Part shown: positions 1 to 9,377 of the stretch, in pieces
Position numbering within the stretch: position 1 is the first letter of the stretch
Layout of the letters: every line of letters starts with the position of its first letter
Source of the DNA: Alteromonas sp. MMG017
GTDB taxonomy: Bacteria > Pseudomonadota > Gammaproteobacteria > Enterobacterales > Alteromonadaceae
Assembly: GCF_018100795.1 (NCBI RefSeq)
Contig: NZ_JAGJDY010000003.1
Span: 310,001-374,000 of the forward strand
DNA: 64,000 nt
Direction: 5' to 3'
The notes under the pieces: model-generated
Databases searched by the model: none
The model's input: only the letters and a program-made list of their open reading frames with translations
What the model was told of the DNA's origin: nothing
Translations under genes and position numbers: made by a program

Positions 1-27
1 TATTGCCTATTTTTTGGCAATTCAGTC

Positions 28-56
28 TTTACTTTCTGTTCGGAAATGATTAGAAT
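28..56 (+). promoter_or_regulatory. putative sigma-70 promoter of rpsU
   Basis: A TTTACT hexamer at 28-33 lies 17 bases before TAGAAT at 51-56. The spacing is ideal for sigma-70; two bases of the -35 and one of the -10 depart from consensus. It would start transcription near 63 and give a leader of about 78 bases before rpsU. Read by eye only. Confidence 0.4.
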
Positions 57-140
57 TTCGCACCATTTTTAACCCGGGTGGCCTTTTTAGCGCTCAATTT
101 CCCGGAATTATACAGCAAAAGTTTTGAGGTGAGTGTTTAA

Positions 141-356
141 ATGCCTATCGTTAAAGTTAGAGAAAACGAGCCGTTTGATGTAGCGCTGCGTCGTTTTAAG
201 CGTTCTTGTGAAAAAGCAGGCGTATTGTCTGAAGTTCGTCGTCGTGAGTTCTTCGAAAAGCCTACTTGGGAACGCAAGCGTAAGAAAGCCGCTGCGAAAA
301 AGCGTCATCTAAAGAAATTAGCTCGTGAAAACGCACGTCGCGTAAAACTCTACTAA
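141..356 (+). CDS. rpsU: 30S ribosomal protein bS21
   Basis: Small-subunit ribosomal protein S21, which sits near the anti-Shine-Dalgarno end of 16S rRNA and helps translation initiation. The 71-residue product begins [20 protein letters not shown] and ends in a very basic, Arg/Lys-rich tail; this is the standard length and sequence for gammaproteobacteria. A purine-rich stretch (gaggtgag) lies upstream of the ATG. It is the first gene of the classic rpsU-dnaG-rpoD block, here with yqeY inserted between rpsU and dnaG. A stable hairpin follows the gene. Confidence 0.98.
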   Translation: MPIVKVRENEPFDVALRRFKRSCEKAGVLSEVRRREFFEKPTWERKRKKAAAKKRHLKKLARENARRVKLY

Positions 357-378
357 TACAGGGTTAACTTACGAGTCT

Positions 379-406
379 GAAAGGTGTTGCATTTGCAGCA
401 CCTTTC
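379..406 (+). terminator. hairpin downstream of rpsU
   Basis: Inverted repeat GAAAGGTG (379-386) / CACCTTTC (399-406), with extra inner pairing and a short loop. Only a weak T-rich tail (gcgttt) follows, so it may be a partial terminator or an attenuator separating the abundant rpsU message from yqeY-dnaG-rpoD. Confidence 0.5.
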
Positions 407-726
407 GCGTTTCTGGGGTACGGAAAATTCTTCATTAACGCTTGTTACCATTATTGATTATCGTCAGTCCATTATTAATGAACAGCGCATTATTTAATGT
501 ACTGCTTAATGTATAGTGAATTAAAGAACATCAAGAACGCCTGTTAGGCGCCCGATTTTAATACGCACTGACTTGCCCCTTATTTAATAGCGTGTGCCTT
601 TTCATGGATATGCTTGTATAGCGTGTTTTTTTATTTTTACTGTTTTACTTTTTTCTTTATTCCTTTTTTTATACCTTTATAGTGACAACCCTTCTTTGTT
701 GAAACTTTACTTAATTTGGGAGCATC
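407..726. other. rpsU-yqeY intergenic region
   Basis: A gap of about 320 bases after the rpsU hairpin. It becomes very T-rich from about 625 to 690. A 61-codon frame (594-779) runs into yqeY but has no ribosome-binding site or conserved look. A promoter for yqeY probably lies here, but I cannot place it with confidence. Confidence 0.4.
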
Positions 727-1173
727 ATGGCTTTAATAGACGATTTAAAATCTGCACAAAAAGATGCAATGCGCGCTAAAGCGAAATTACGTCTAGGCAC
801 CATTCGCATGGCAATAGCAGCCATTAAACAACGTGAAATTGACGAGCAAATCACCTTAGGTGATAGCGATATTCTTGCAGTATTAACCAAGATGGTTAAA
901 CAACGTCAAGATGCCGCCTCTCAGTTTGATGCCGCTGACCGTGATGATTTGGCCAGTAAAGAGCGTGAAGAGATTGTTGTGTTGGAAGGTTTTCTTCCTC
1001 AGCCTTTAACCGAAGACGAACTTGCCGCCTTAATTGATGAAGCAATGGTAAGCACCGGTGCTCAAGGTATGCAAGACATGGGTAAAGTAATGGGTAGCCT
1101 AAAACCACAAGTGCAAGGCCGTACCGATATGGGCGCACTAAGCGCTAAAATAAAAGCCCGTTTGAACGCCTAA
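727..1173 (+). CDS. yqeY: GatB/YqeY domain protein
   Basis: A 148-residue protein of the YqeY family, related to the tRNA-binding tail domain of the GatB amidotransferase subunit. It is helical and charged, starting MALIDDLKSAQKDAMRAKAK and carrying the family stretch VLEGFLPQPLTEDEL around residues 90-105. The usual family length is about 147-150. A GGGAG element precedes the ATG. It lies between rpsU and dnaG, a placement common in gammaproteobacteria outside the enterics. The precise biochemical role is unknown; binding to tRNA-like substrates is inferred from the GatB relationship. Confidence 0.92.
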   Translation: MALIDDLKSAQKDAMRAKAKLRLGTIRMAIAAIKQREIDEQITLGDSDILAVLTKMVKQRQDAASQFDAADRDDLASKEREEIVVLEGFLPQPLTEDELAALIDEAMVSTGAQGMQDMGKVMGSLKPQVQGRTDMGALSAKIKARLNA

Positions 1174-1314
1174 ATATCGTCAAAGATATAGCGGTAGAAA
1201 TAGAATTAGCCGGGTTTGTGTAATCGCAAACCTGGCGTTTTCATTATTTACCTTCCCTGTTAAAGTACTTTTTTGTGCTACTCTAATTACCGTTATAAGC
1301 ATTAGTGTCTCCCC

Positions 1315-3096
1315 ATGGCCGGAAAAATACCTCGCGATTTTATTGATGATCTTCTCTCACGCACCGATGTTGTAGACATTGTTGATAGTAGAGTGAAGTT
1401 AAAAAAAGCGGGCAAAAATTATCAAGCTTGCTGCCCTTTTCATAATGAGAAAAGCCCTTCTTTTACCGTAAGCCAAGAAAAGCAGTTCTATCATTGCTTT
1501 GGTTGTGGTGCGCACGGCAACGCTATTTCCTTTTTGATGGAATTCGACCGCCTTGAATTTGTTGAGGCCATTGAAGAACTCGCCAAACTCTATGGATTAG
1601 AAGTACCGAGAGAGAAAGGCCACTTGCCTGTTGTTAGCGAAGAGAAAAAGCAACAGCAGCAAGACGACTATTCACTAATGGAACACGTTGTTCGCTTTTT
1701 TCAACACCAACTAAAACAAAATGAAAATAGCGGAAAAGCCATAGATTATTTGAAAAGCCGAGGGCTTAGCGGCGATATCGTTAAGCAATGGGAAATTGGC
1801 TATGCGCCAGACAGTTGGGACGCCCTGCTAAAAACCTTTGGCAAAGACCAAGCCCGCGTAAAGCAGCTTATCGACTTAAAACTGGTTAATCAAAACGACC
1901 AAGGCAGACGTTACGACTTCTTCCGCGACCGAATCATGTTCCCTATCAGGGACAAGCGAGGCCGCGTAGTCGGTTTCGGTGGCCGTGTATTAGAAGACGG
2001 CGGCCCAAAATACTTAAACTCCCCTGAAACCCGTATTTTCCATAAAGGCAGTGAGCTATTTGGTTTTTACCAAGCTCGTCAACAAAACCGTCAACTCGAT
2101 GCAGTACTCATTGTTGAAGGTTATATGGATGTAGTGGCATTAAGTCAGTTTGGTATTAACCAAGCAACGGCTGCACTTGGAACCGCTACCACGGCTGAAC
2201 ATATGCAAATGTTAGTGCGAGCAACGCCGCATATTGTTTGCTGTTACGATGGCGACCGTGCAGGTCGAGAAGCAGCATGGCGCGCGTTGGAAAATGCCCT
2301 GCCCGCGTTAAAAGACGGCGTCAGACTGTCTTTCTTATTCTTACCTGACGGCGAAGACCCAGATACTATGGTAAGAAAAATTGGCAAAGATGCCTTTATG
2401 GAAATGCTTGATAATGCCATGCCATTGTCACGCTTCTTTTTCGAAAACCAATTGAAAACTCATAAAGTGGGTACACCGGAAGGCAAGATAGCGCTTCGCA
2501 AAGCCGCCATGCCATTAATTGAAAGTGTACAGGGTGACGACCAAAAGCAGATGTTATTAGAAGAGCTTGCTAAACATACCGGTGAATACGATAGATTTAA
2601 GTTACAGCAAGATATATCCAAAGCGAATCACGCCAGTAGCAAGCCCGCTTATTCAGCGAATAGAAACCAGGTAGGAAAAGCCCGCTTGTCACCGCTACGC
2701 ATGCTGATTCGATTACTGCTAGATTCCCCTTCGCTAGCCACACGCTGTGATGACGTGCAACCTTCTGTATTTGAAGGGAGTGATGCCACCGGAATGGACC
2801 TTTTATTGGATATTCATCGTTATTGTGCACAAAATCCTCAAGCAACCACTGCGCAGCTAGTTGAAAACTTCCGCAATCATCCCCATTCTTCTACTATCGC
2901 GAAATTATTGTTACAAGAACATCTTGTTAAAGACGAGGAAGCTGAACGTGTTTATAGCGACAGTTTTGCTCGATTACTCGATTGGCATTTCGATAGCCGC
3001 ATTGAAACTTTAATTTCCCGCTCTCGGGTTCAGCCACTAACTCAAGTGGAAAAAGAGGAACTGAACTTGTTAATGAAGGAACGCCAGAAAAGCTGA
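1315..3096 (+). CDS. dnaG: DNA primase
   Basis: Makes RNA primers at the replication fork in partnership with DnaB helicase. The N-terminal CHC2 zinc finger has ligands C40, H43, C61 and C64, at the same positions as the E. coli enzyme. The TOPRIM catalytic core follows, with EGYMD and the acidic DGDRAG motif (about residues 267-320). A C-terminal helicase-interaction region closes the 593-residue protein (E. coli 581). The MAGKIPRDFIDDLL start matches the family N-terminus, so the ATG at 1315 is right although its ribosome-binding site is poor. Confidence 0.98.
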   Translation: MAGKIPRDFIDDLLSRTDVVDIVDSRVKLKKAGKNYQACCPFHNEKSPSFTVSQEKQFYHCFGCGAHGNAISFLMEFDRLEFVEAIEELAKLYGLEVPREKGHLPVVSEEKKQQQQDDYSLMEHVVRFFQHQLKQNENSGKAIDYLKSRGLSGDIVKQWEIGYAPDSWDALLKTFGKDQARVKQLIDLKLVNQNDQGRRYDFFRDRIMFPIRDKRGRVVGFGGRVLEDGGPKYLNSPETRIFHKGSELFGFYQARQQNRQLDAVLIVEGYMDVVALSQFGINQATAALGTATTAEHMQMLVRATPHIVCCYDGDRAGREAAWRALENALPALKDGVRLSFLFLPDGEDPDTMVRKIGKDAFMEMLDNAMPLSRFFFENQLKTHKVGTPEGKIALRKAAMPLIESVQGDDQKQMLLEELAKHTGEYDRFKLQQDISKANHASSKPAYSANRNQVGKARLSPLRMLIRLLLDSPSLATRCDDVQPSVFEGSDATGMDLLLDIHRYCAQNPQATTAQLVENFRNHPHSSTIAKLLLQEHLVKDEEAERVYSDSFARLLDWHFDSRIETLISRSRVQPLTQVEKEELNLLMKERQKS

Positions 3097-3420
3097 CCAC
3101 AAGGTCTAGGCTAATAACTGGCTAAAAAAACAGCCGTCAATCTGGTAAAACCATTAATAATTCTGCTATACTGGCTAATTCGCTGCACGCAAGCTTATAA
3201 GCATAAATGTGAACAAATTTGCAGCAATGTCAGTAGCAATTATAAAGCCGAACAAAACGGGCAGAACCAAACCCGGGCAGGTGTGCACCGTTTAATATGA
3301 CGTGACACCGAGCGGAAGCGGCATTGATACAACAGTAGTACTACAGAGAAATAATGTACATACCTCTTTGGTATGGGTATTTCTATTGCAAACTAATTGA
3401 ATGTGAGAAGTGTAGGTTAT
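3097..3420. other. dnaG-rpoD intergenic region with possible rpoD promoter
   Basis: The 324-base gap contains TGcTATACT near 3163-3172, which looks like an extended -10 element without an obvious -35, and a small CATACC/GGTATG inverted repeat near 3359-3376 just before rpoD. Either could belong to an rpoD-specific promoter and leader. No further gene is apparent. Confidence 0.35.
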
Positions 3421-5247
3421 ATGGCGCAAAGCAAGCAGTCTCAGATTAAACTCCTGATTGCAAAAGGTAAAGAGCAAGGTTACTTAACCTTTGCAGAAGT
3501 TAACGACCACCTGCCGCAAGATATTGTCGATTCTGATCAAATTGAAGATATTATCCGCATGATCAACGACATGGGAATTCAAGTTTCTGAATCTGCTCCA
3601 GATTCAGATGAACTTCTCATGCAAGAAGCAACCGCCGATGAAGACGCAGCTGAAGCTGCCGCTCAAGCGCTTGCTACAGTAGAAAGCGAAATTGGGCGTA
3701 CCACCGACCCTGTGCGTATGTATATGCGTGAAATGGGTACGGTTGAGCTTCTTACTCGTGAAGGCGAAATTGAAATTGCCAAGCGTATAGAAGATGGAAT
3801 CAATCAGGTTCAGTGCTCTGTTGCTGAATATCCTGAAGCCATCACTTATTTGCTCGATCAGTGGGACTTATACGAAGCAGAAGAAATTCGCATCAGCGAC
3901 ATTATTTCTGGTTTTGTTGACCCGAATGATGATCAAGATCTTGCTCCTACGGCCACGCATATCGGCTCTGAACTTTCAGAAGAAGAACTGGAAGATGAAG
4001 ACGACGATGATGATGAAGAAGACGAAGATGAAGGCGGTGTAGATCCTGAACTAGCACGCGCTAAGTTTGGTGCCCTTCGTGATCAGTACATCAAAGCACG
4101 TGACGTCATCGAGAAGAAAGGTCGCTCTCATGCTGCCGCTCGTGAGCAAATCAATGCATTGAGTGAAGTCTTCAAAGAATTCCGTCTAGTGCCTAAGCAA
4201 TTTGATCGTATGGTTAAAAACATGCGTTCGATGATGGACAAAGTGCGTATCCAAGAACGTCTTGTTATGAAGTTCTGTGTTGTTAACGCCAAAATGCCTA
4301 AGAAAGATTTCATCAAGGCATTTGCAGGAAACGAAACGTCTTCTGCTTGGTTAACAAAAGCGATTAAAGCTAACGCTGCGTACTCTGATGCATTAGCCGT
4401 AAATAAAGAAGAAATTGAACGCTGTATTAGCAAAATGAACCAGGTTGAACAAGAAACTGGTTTGGTTATTGCTGATATCAAAGATATTAACCGTCGTATG
4501 TCAATTGGTGAAGCAAAAGCTCGCCGTGCGAAGAAAGAGATGGTTGAAGCTAACTTACGTTTGGTTATTTCAATTGCTAAGAAATACACTAACCGTGGTT
4601 TGCAGTTCCTTGACCTTATTCAGGAAGGTAACATCGGCCTGATGAAGGCGGTAGATAAGTTTGAATATCGCCGTGGTTATAAGTTCTCAACTTATGCTAC
4701 TTGGTGGATTCGTCAGGCAATTACTCGTTCTATTGCCGACCAAGCGCGTACTATCCGTATTCCTGTACACATGATAGAAACGATTAACAAACTTAATCGT
4801 ATTTCTCGTCAAATGTTGCAAGAAATGGGTCGCGAGCCAACACCTGAAGAATTGTCTGAACGCATGCTTATGCCAGAAGACAAAATTCGTAAAGTGTTGA
4901 AAATTGCTAAAGAGCCAATCTCAATGGAAACGCCAATTGGCGATGATGAAGATTCGCACCTAGGCGATTTTATCGAGGACAGCACCATTATTCAGCCCCT
5001 CGATTCTGCGACCGGCGGTAGCCTTAAAGACGCAACACAAGAAGTGTTGGCAGGGCTTACAGCACGTGAAGCGAAAGTACTTCGTATGCGTTTCGGTATC
5101 GACATGAATACTGACCACACACTTGAAGAAGTGGGTAAGCAGTTTGACGTTACCCGTGAGCGTATTCGTCAGATTGAAGCGAAGGCATTGCGTAAGCTAC
5201 GTCATCCTAGCCGCTCTGAGCAGCTACGAAGCTTCTTAGACGAGTAG
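3421..5247 (+). CDS. rpoD: RNA polymerase sigma factor RpoD (sigma-70)
   Basis: Primary housekeeping sigma factor. I place the start at the ATG at 3421 ([12 protein letters not shown]), because this lines up with the E. coli start; an in-frame TTG at 3397 only adds eight unrelated residues. The 608-residue protein has region 1.1, the [11 protein letters not shown] motif of region 1.2, and a non-conserved region with a very acidic stretch around residues 185-205. Region 2 follows with [11 protein letters not shown] and [10 protein letters not shown], then region 4.2 with [19 protein letters not shown]. It closes the macromolecular synthesis block and is followed by a strong terminator. Confidence 0.98.
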   Translation: MAQSKQSQIKLLIAKGKEQGYLTFAEVNDHLPQDIVDSDQIEDIIRMINDMGIQVSESAPDSDELLMQEATADEDAAEAAAQALATVESEIGRTTDPVRMYMREMGTVELLTREGEIEIAKRIEDGINQVQCSVAEYPEAITYLLDQWDLYEAEEIRISDIISGFVDPNDDQDLAPTATHIGSELSEEELEDEDDDDDEEDEDEGGVDPELARAKFGALRDQYIKARDVIEKKGRSHAAAREQINALSEVFKEFRLVPKQFDRMVKNMRSMMDKVRIQERLVMKFCVVNAKMPKKDFIKAFAGNETSSAWLTKAIKANAAYSDALAVNKEEIERCISKMNQVEQETGLVIADIKDINRRMSIGEAKARRAKKEMVEANLRLVISIAKKYTNRGLQFLDLIQEGNIGLMKAVDKFEYRRGYKFSTYATWWIRQAITRSIADQARTIRIPVHMIETINKLNRISRQMLQEMGREPTPEELSERMLMPEDKIRKVLKIAKEPISMETPIGDDEDSHLGDFIEDSTIIQPLDSATGGSLKDATQEVLAGLTAREAKVLRMRFGIDMNTDHTLEEVGKQFDVTRERIRQIEAKALRKLRHPSRSEQLRSFLDE

Positions 5248-5275
5248 AATACTCGCAAAAAAGTAATAAAAAATT

Positions 5276-5308
5276 AAAAATCCCCTGCTTCGTCAGGGGA
5301 TTTTTTTA
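5276..5308 (+). terminator. rho-independent terminator of rpoD
   Basis: A perfect 7-bp stem TCCCCTG (5281-5287) / CAGGGGA (5294-5300) with a 6-base loop, preceded by A residues and followed by seven T residues. Confidence 0.95.
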
Positions 5309-5437
5309 TATTGAGTTAGCGCTAAAGCTATAGCAAAAAAGTGGTCACTTGCCACGATGAGTAAGTTCCATTTTCAACATTGATTGATCAGTAACTTCGC
5401 AATTTGCACTGCGGGCTAATTGATTAATGCCAGATAC

Positions 5438-5467
5438 AAAAACGCCCTCAATGGTGAGGGCGTTTTT
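5438..5467. terminator. bidirectional terminator between rpoD and the chemoreceptor
   Basis: A 10-bp perfect inverted repeat AACGCCCTCA (5441-5450) / TGAGGGCGTT (5455-5464) with the tetraloop ATGG, flanked by A and T runs on both sides. It most likely ends the leftward chemoreceptor gene and also insulates rpoD. Confidence 0.92.
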
Positions 5468-5483
5468 AATATTGGGTTAGCGA

Positions 5484-7103
5484 TTATACTCGGAACTGTT
5501 TCGCTATCAATTCTAGATGCTGTGCTAAATCCGCAAGTTCATTACACATAACACCTAATTCGCCTGAGCGAGTAGAGGTTTGCTCTGTACGTTGATGAAT
5601 TTCTTCAACGTGCTTCACAATGTCTACCGCCACTGAACGTTGATCTTCAGTGTTGTGTGCAATCTGTTCGTTCATTTGGTTAATGCGACCAATGGTGCTG
5701 GTGATCGTTTCTAAACTAACACCCGCTTTATTAGCCGTTTCAACACTATTCGTCGCTTGCTCGGTACCTCGAGACATCACTTCTACCGCTGAATGCGCTG
5801 CACTTTGTAGTTGTTCAATAGTGCTTTGAATTTCCTCAGTCGATTGTTGAGTACGTGATGCTAGTGTACGTACTTCATCAGCAACAACGGCGAAACCACG
5901 CCCTTGTTCGCCGGCTCTAGCAGCTTCAATAGCGGCATTAAGCGCAAGTAAGTTGGTTTGCTCAGCGATACCTTTAATAACGTCGAGTACCGAGCCAACT
6001 TTGTTCGAATCTGATTCCAAACGACCAATCACATCAGCGGTTTCACGCACGTTTTCGGCTAACTGCTGAATACTAGAAACAGTTTGTTGTACGATTTGAC
6101 GACCTTCACCCGCAGCGCTAGTGGCTTCATTGGCATCACCAGCCGCTTGCGCGGCACTGTGTGCTACACCATCTACCGAACCACTCATAGTATCAACCGC
6201 GAGTTTAGCGTTTTGTGCTGACTGCTGTTGAATGTCGATGGTACGTTGCGTTTCTTCCGTTAGGCCGCGAAGGTTTTGCGCTAAATTTGATAACGGTAAA
6301 CTTGCCTCTACCACGTCTTTCACAACGCCTTGCAGTTTATCCATAAATTGGTTAAACCAATAAACCAGCTCGCCAATTTCATCTTCACTTTTCGTTGCGA
6401 TTCGAACAGTCAGGTCACCATTTTCTTGGGCAATATCTTTAAGCGAGCGTACCACATCATCAATACTCTGCTTAATGCCACGAACAATAGGCACAGCAGT
6501 AGCGAATAATAATAACGTAACGACAATAGTCATTACCACACCAGTGCTAATTAACGAAGTATTCGCCGCATCGGTTTTGGCGAATGAAGCATCAAATGCG
6601 GACTGTTGCTCATCTCTAAAATTCGTCATTGAGGCGATCACCGCATCGTATGAACCATTCATTTGGGCAGATAGTTGACCTAAGCGGCTAAAGTCAGCAG
6701 TGCCATCAACCATTGACTGGGAAACACCGAAAGCTACTTCAAAATAGTTATCGAACCCGTCAGAAATTTTCGATATCGCGGAACGAAATTCTGGACTTAT
6801 CGCACTTATCTCGTCTAGCCCAGCTTTCGCTTCTTTAGCTATCTCACTCGCAGCGCTTAATGTATCTTGATCGCCAGTGGTCACAGCACTACTTAGCGTG
6901 TCTCTCACTTTTTGCATATCAACTAATGTAGAGGCAGACAATTGAAGTGCGGGAAACTGGACCTTTTCAACTTTCTCAAGGGTGTCGCCGTTGTTTAGAG
7001 CAACGAAAACAGTAATTAAGAGGTAAATAATAAAGCTTAGTGCAGCAATTCCCGGTATAAGAAAAATCTTTGTTGCGATGGGCATTTTTTTTAGAAAATT
7101 CAT
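5484..7103 (-). CDS. methyl-accepting chemotaxis protein
   Basis: A transmembrane chemoreceptor of 539 residues. It has an N-terminal membrane helix at about residues 12-35 and a periplasmic helical-bundle-type sensor at about 36-185 with no recognised ligand motif. A second membrane helix lies at about 186-210, followed by a HAMP linker. The cytoplasmic signalling domain contains the hairpin tip [19 protein letters not shown] and the flanking [10 protein letters not shown]. It signals to CheA/CheW. There is no C-terminal CheR-binding pentapeptide. No che genes lie in the window, so the ligand cannot be guessed from context. It stands alone between two terminators. Confidence 0.95.
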   Translation of the reverse strand: MNFLKKMPIATKIFLIPGIAALSFIIYLLITVFVALNNGDTLEKVEKVQFPALQLSASTLVDMQKVRDTLSSAVTTGDQDTLSAASEIAKEAKAGLDEISAISPEFRSAISKISDGFDNYFEVAFGVSQSMVDGTADFSRLGQLSAQMNGSYDAVIASMTNFRDEQQSAFDASFAKTDAANTSLISTGVVMTIVVTLLLFATAVPIVRGIKQSIDDVVRSLKDIAQENGDLTVRIATKSEDEIGELVYWFNQFMDKLQGVVKDVVEASLPLSNLAQNLRGLTEETQRTIDIQQQSAQNAKLAVDTMSGSVDGVAHSAAQAAGDANEATSAAGEGRQIVQQTVSSIQQLAENVRETADVIGRLESDSNKVGSVLDVIKGIAEQTNLLALNAAIEAARAGEQGRGFAVVADEVRTLASRTQQSTEEIQSTIEQLQSAAHSAVEVMSRGTEQATNSVETANKAGVSLETITSTIGRINQMNEQIAHNTEDQRSVAVDIVKHVEEIHQRTEQTSTRSGELGVMCNELADLAQHLELIAKQFRV

Positions 7104-7253
7104 TTTTATCTCACCAATTACGTCACGTTACTTTAGGCACGGCCACTAATCATGGCTTTATAATTCTATATCTTCACATTCTTAAAAAACTTTAGAAATA
7201 TCTTAGCCCCACTCATTGCTGAGCGGGGCCAAAACGACAGTAATAAATGAATA

Positions 7254-8411
7254 CTAGAAAGTATAGTTAACACCAACTCTTAAGAGAGTCGCATCATTAG
7301 CGTCGTTTGCATCGTCTTCAAACCAAGTCACTTCACCCTTAACCGCGAAACCAGGCTCAACATCGTAACGTAAACCTGCCGTTAACGCAGATGTATCCTC
7401 TAATGTTGATGCGGCTACAGCTGCAAAACCTTGATACAACGCTGACCATGTTCCATCAGTAACGGCATCGCCAGTAGCAATAGTAGAAGGAACATCGTTT
7501 AAGTAAGTTGCAACATCATCAGGATCTGACTCTTTGTGTTCATAGGTAATGTGCGGCGTGAACTTACCGAAACGCATTCCCGCAGTAACATACCAAGCAT
7601 CATCATTTGCGATAGGAGCATCATCAAATGAAATGTGGGTATATTCTGCACCTACAAACCAATCGTACTTATCTATATTGACAGCAAGTTCGAAGAAACC
7701 AACCGAATCGTCATCAATTAAGAAGTTGTTTGAAAAATTAGTGACAGTAGGAACAACTGCAGAAAATTGATTAATGCTATCAGTTAAAAAATCAAGATCT
7801 TCATTTGGACTAGTAAATTTAGCTTGCGCATAAATAGTACGAATATTAAACCAATCACGAGTGGCTTCAAACGAAATACCAGTAAGGTTATCCGCCTCTA
7901 CTGTGTCAGCCTCCGAGCGTCCTGCAAAAGCCTGAACACCGTATTCCCAATCACCCGCATAGTTACTGTAGTCGTAACGAACACCGTCCATATTGTTAAT
8001 AAGTACGCCGTAAACTGAATCAGGTGGTGTTAACCAGTGATATGAATAACCCACATCTAAAGAAGCAGAATATTTGAAAAATGGCAAGCGAACTCGACCA
8101 GCACTAATACTCGAGTTATTTGAAAGTGCATAAGTCATGTATGCCCATTCAAAACTTGCATCGTAATCGTCACTTCCACGGCCAACTAGCTGCGCTGTTG
8201 CAGAAAGCTTCTCACTAACATCGCCACGAACTTGAAGTCCGAAAACACTTGCAGGTTCGAAATTGAAATCGCTATCGTAACCGTAGACTGCTTCGTCATC
8301 ATCTAGTGTCATACCACCGATAAGATTAGCAAATCCGTTGATTTTAATGTCTGCCACTGCGGGCATGGCTAGTAGGCTGGCTACTGATAAAATGGCAAGT
8401 TTGGTTTTCAT
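7254..8411 (-). CDS. outer-membrane porin-like protein
   Basis: A 385-residue protein with a signal peptide (MKTKLAILSVASLLAMPAVA, then D) and a body of alternating, aromatic-rich strands typical of a beta barrel. It ends in the outer-membrane insertion signature VGVNYTF (C-terminal Phe). It lies 32 bases downstream of a PstS-like periplasmic protein and is probably cotranscribed with it, which points to uptake of phosphate or a similar anion. That substrate is inferred from context only. No hit to a specific porin subclass can be claimed from the sequence alone. Confidence 0.85.
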   Translation of the reverse strand: MKTKLAILSVASLLAMPAVADIKINGFANLIGGMTLDDDEAVYGYDSDFNFEPASVFGLQVRGDVSEKLSATAQLVGRGSDDYDASFEWAYMTYALSNNSSISAGRVRLPFFKYSASLDVGYSYHWLTPPDSVYGVLINNMDGVRYDYSNYAGDWEYGVQAFAGRSEADTVEADNLTGISFEATRDWFNIRTIYAQAKFTSPNEDLDFLTDSINQFSAVVPTVTNFSNNFLIDDDSVGFFELAVNIDKYDWFVGAEYTHISFDDAPIANDDAWYVTAGMRFGKFTPHITYEHKESDPDDVATYLNDVPSTIATGDAVTDGTWSALYQGFAAVAASTLEDTSALTAGLRYDVEPGFAVKGEVTWFEDDANDANDATLLRVGVNYTF

Positions 8412-8443
8412 GGTAAATCCTTAAATATTCTTAAACTGTGTAA

Positions 8444-8848
8444 TCAAAAAGTGGCAACTACGCGAACGCTTCCGTCGACGGAGCCAGCATCTACATAGCC
8501 AATTGCACCCGGGTCTGCAGCAACAGCTGAAACCACCTCGGCGTCACTACCTAATGCTTTAGGAGGCTGACCTTTCCCAGTAAAAACTAATTTAGACCAA
8601 AAAGCGGTAAGCTGTGACGCAGACTTATTTAAAACTTTGCCATTGAATTCATCTGTAGCGGCTTGCCCTTCAGCAAGTGCTAAAGGTACTGCCTTTGTGC
8701 CGTTTGGAAATGCTTTCATTTTGTTAAGGAAGAGACGGCTAATAGAATCTTTATCTAACGCATCACCATTGGATGGGTGAACTATTACTGCTACATCTGC
8801 AAAAGCCATGCTGCTGCATAAACTTGCTGCTAGTATCCACTGTTTCAT
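8444..8848 (-). CDS. short PstS-like periplasmic phosphate-binding protein
   Basis: A 134-residue exported protein starting MKQWILAASLCSSMAFA; the upstream in-frame start adds 13 unlikely residues, whereas the ATG at 8848 has a clear AGAGGA site. The mature part resembles the PBP-like domain of phosphate ABC transporters: VIVHPSNGDALDKDSISRLF near the start and a DPGAIGYVDAGSV segment near the end. It is less than half the length of a full PstS (about 320 residues) and has no permease or ATPase genes beside it. The partner is a porin 32 bases downstream. It may bind phosphate as a scavenger or sensor; this is inference. Confidence 0.8.
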   Translation of the reverse strand: MKQWILAASLCSSMAFADVAVIVHPSNGDALDKDSISRLFLNKMKAFPNGTKAVPLALAEGQAATDEFNGKVLNKSASQLTAFWSKLVFTGKGQPPKALGSDAEVVSAVAADPGAIGYVDAGSVDGSVRVVATF

Positions 8849-9377
8849 TACATGTCCTCTAATGTTGTGTTTGTTTCGGTAGCGCAATCTAAGAACGTTA
8901 TTCTTTAATTTACAAATACCGATGTGCCTATTTTTTATTCTTACTCATACAGATATCTTCCTGCTTCAAGATTAAGATAAGTATTAGCAAGGATTAGAAA
9001 AACTGCCAACTGAGATACGAAAAATTTTTGTATTAAATTTCGTTACGTTCAATCTGGCTTTAAAAAGTAAGCGCAGTTTAGGGAAGAGAGGCGTAGAAGC
9101 AACTATACAAAAGGATAAGCGCACTGGAAGGGCTTAAAAAGTCATACGTAAATATAACTAAGGCGCAGCGAGAAAACCAACTTACCCATTTAAAATCAAT
9201 TGGATAATAAAAAACAACAAATTAACTTAGGAGTGCCGAACGATATTAGTGTATAAAAATATATACCTTAATACCGCACGACTTTTTGAACTTTTTAGTG
9301 CTTATTGGTCAAGCACTGAGCATAACCGTATGGAATAAGCGTTTAAAAAACACGCTCTTGCCCTTACTAATAGGGGC
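8849..9377. other. intergenic region upstream of the PstS-like gene
   Basis: About 530 bases without a supported gene. It should hold the promoter of the leftward PstS-like/porin pair. I looked for a Pho box (CTGTCAT-type direct repeats) on both strands and did not see one. A weak 4-bp GCCC/GGGC hairpin near 9360-9377 may help end the RND operon. Confidence 0.4.

Noticed and set aside
594-779. 61-codon ORF upstream of and overlapping yqeY
   Set aside because: It arises from a T-rich stretch giving Phe/Leu runs and overlaps the real yqeY start; no ribosome-binding site.
3397-3420. TTG start for rpoD
   Set aside because: The extra eight residues do not match any RpoD N-terminus; the ATG at 3421 aligns with the family start.
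8849-9377. Pho box before the PstS-like gene
   Set aside because: I searched by eye for the CTGTCAT direct repeats on both strands and found none with the right spacing.
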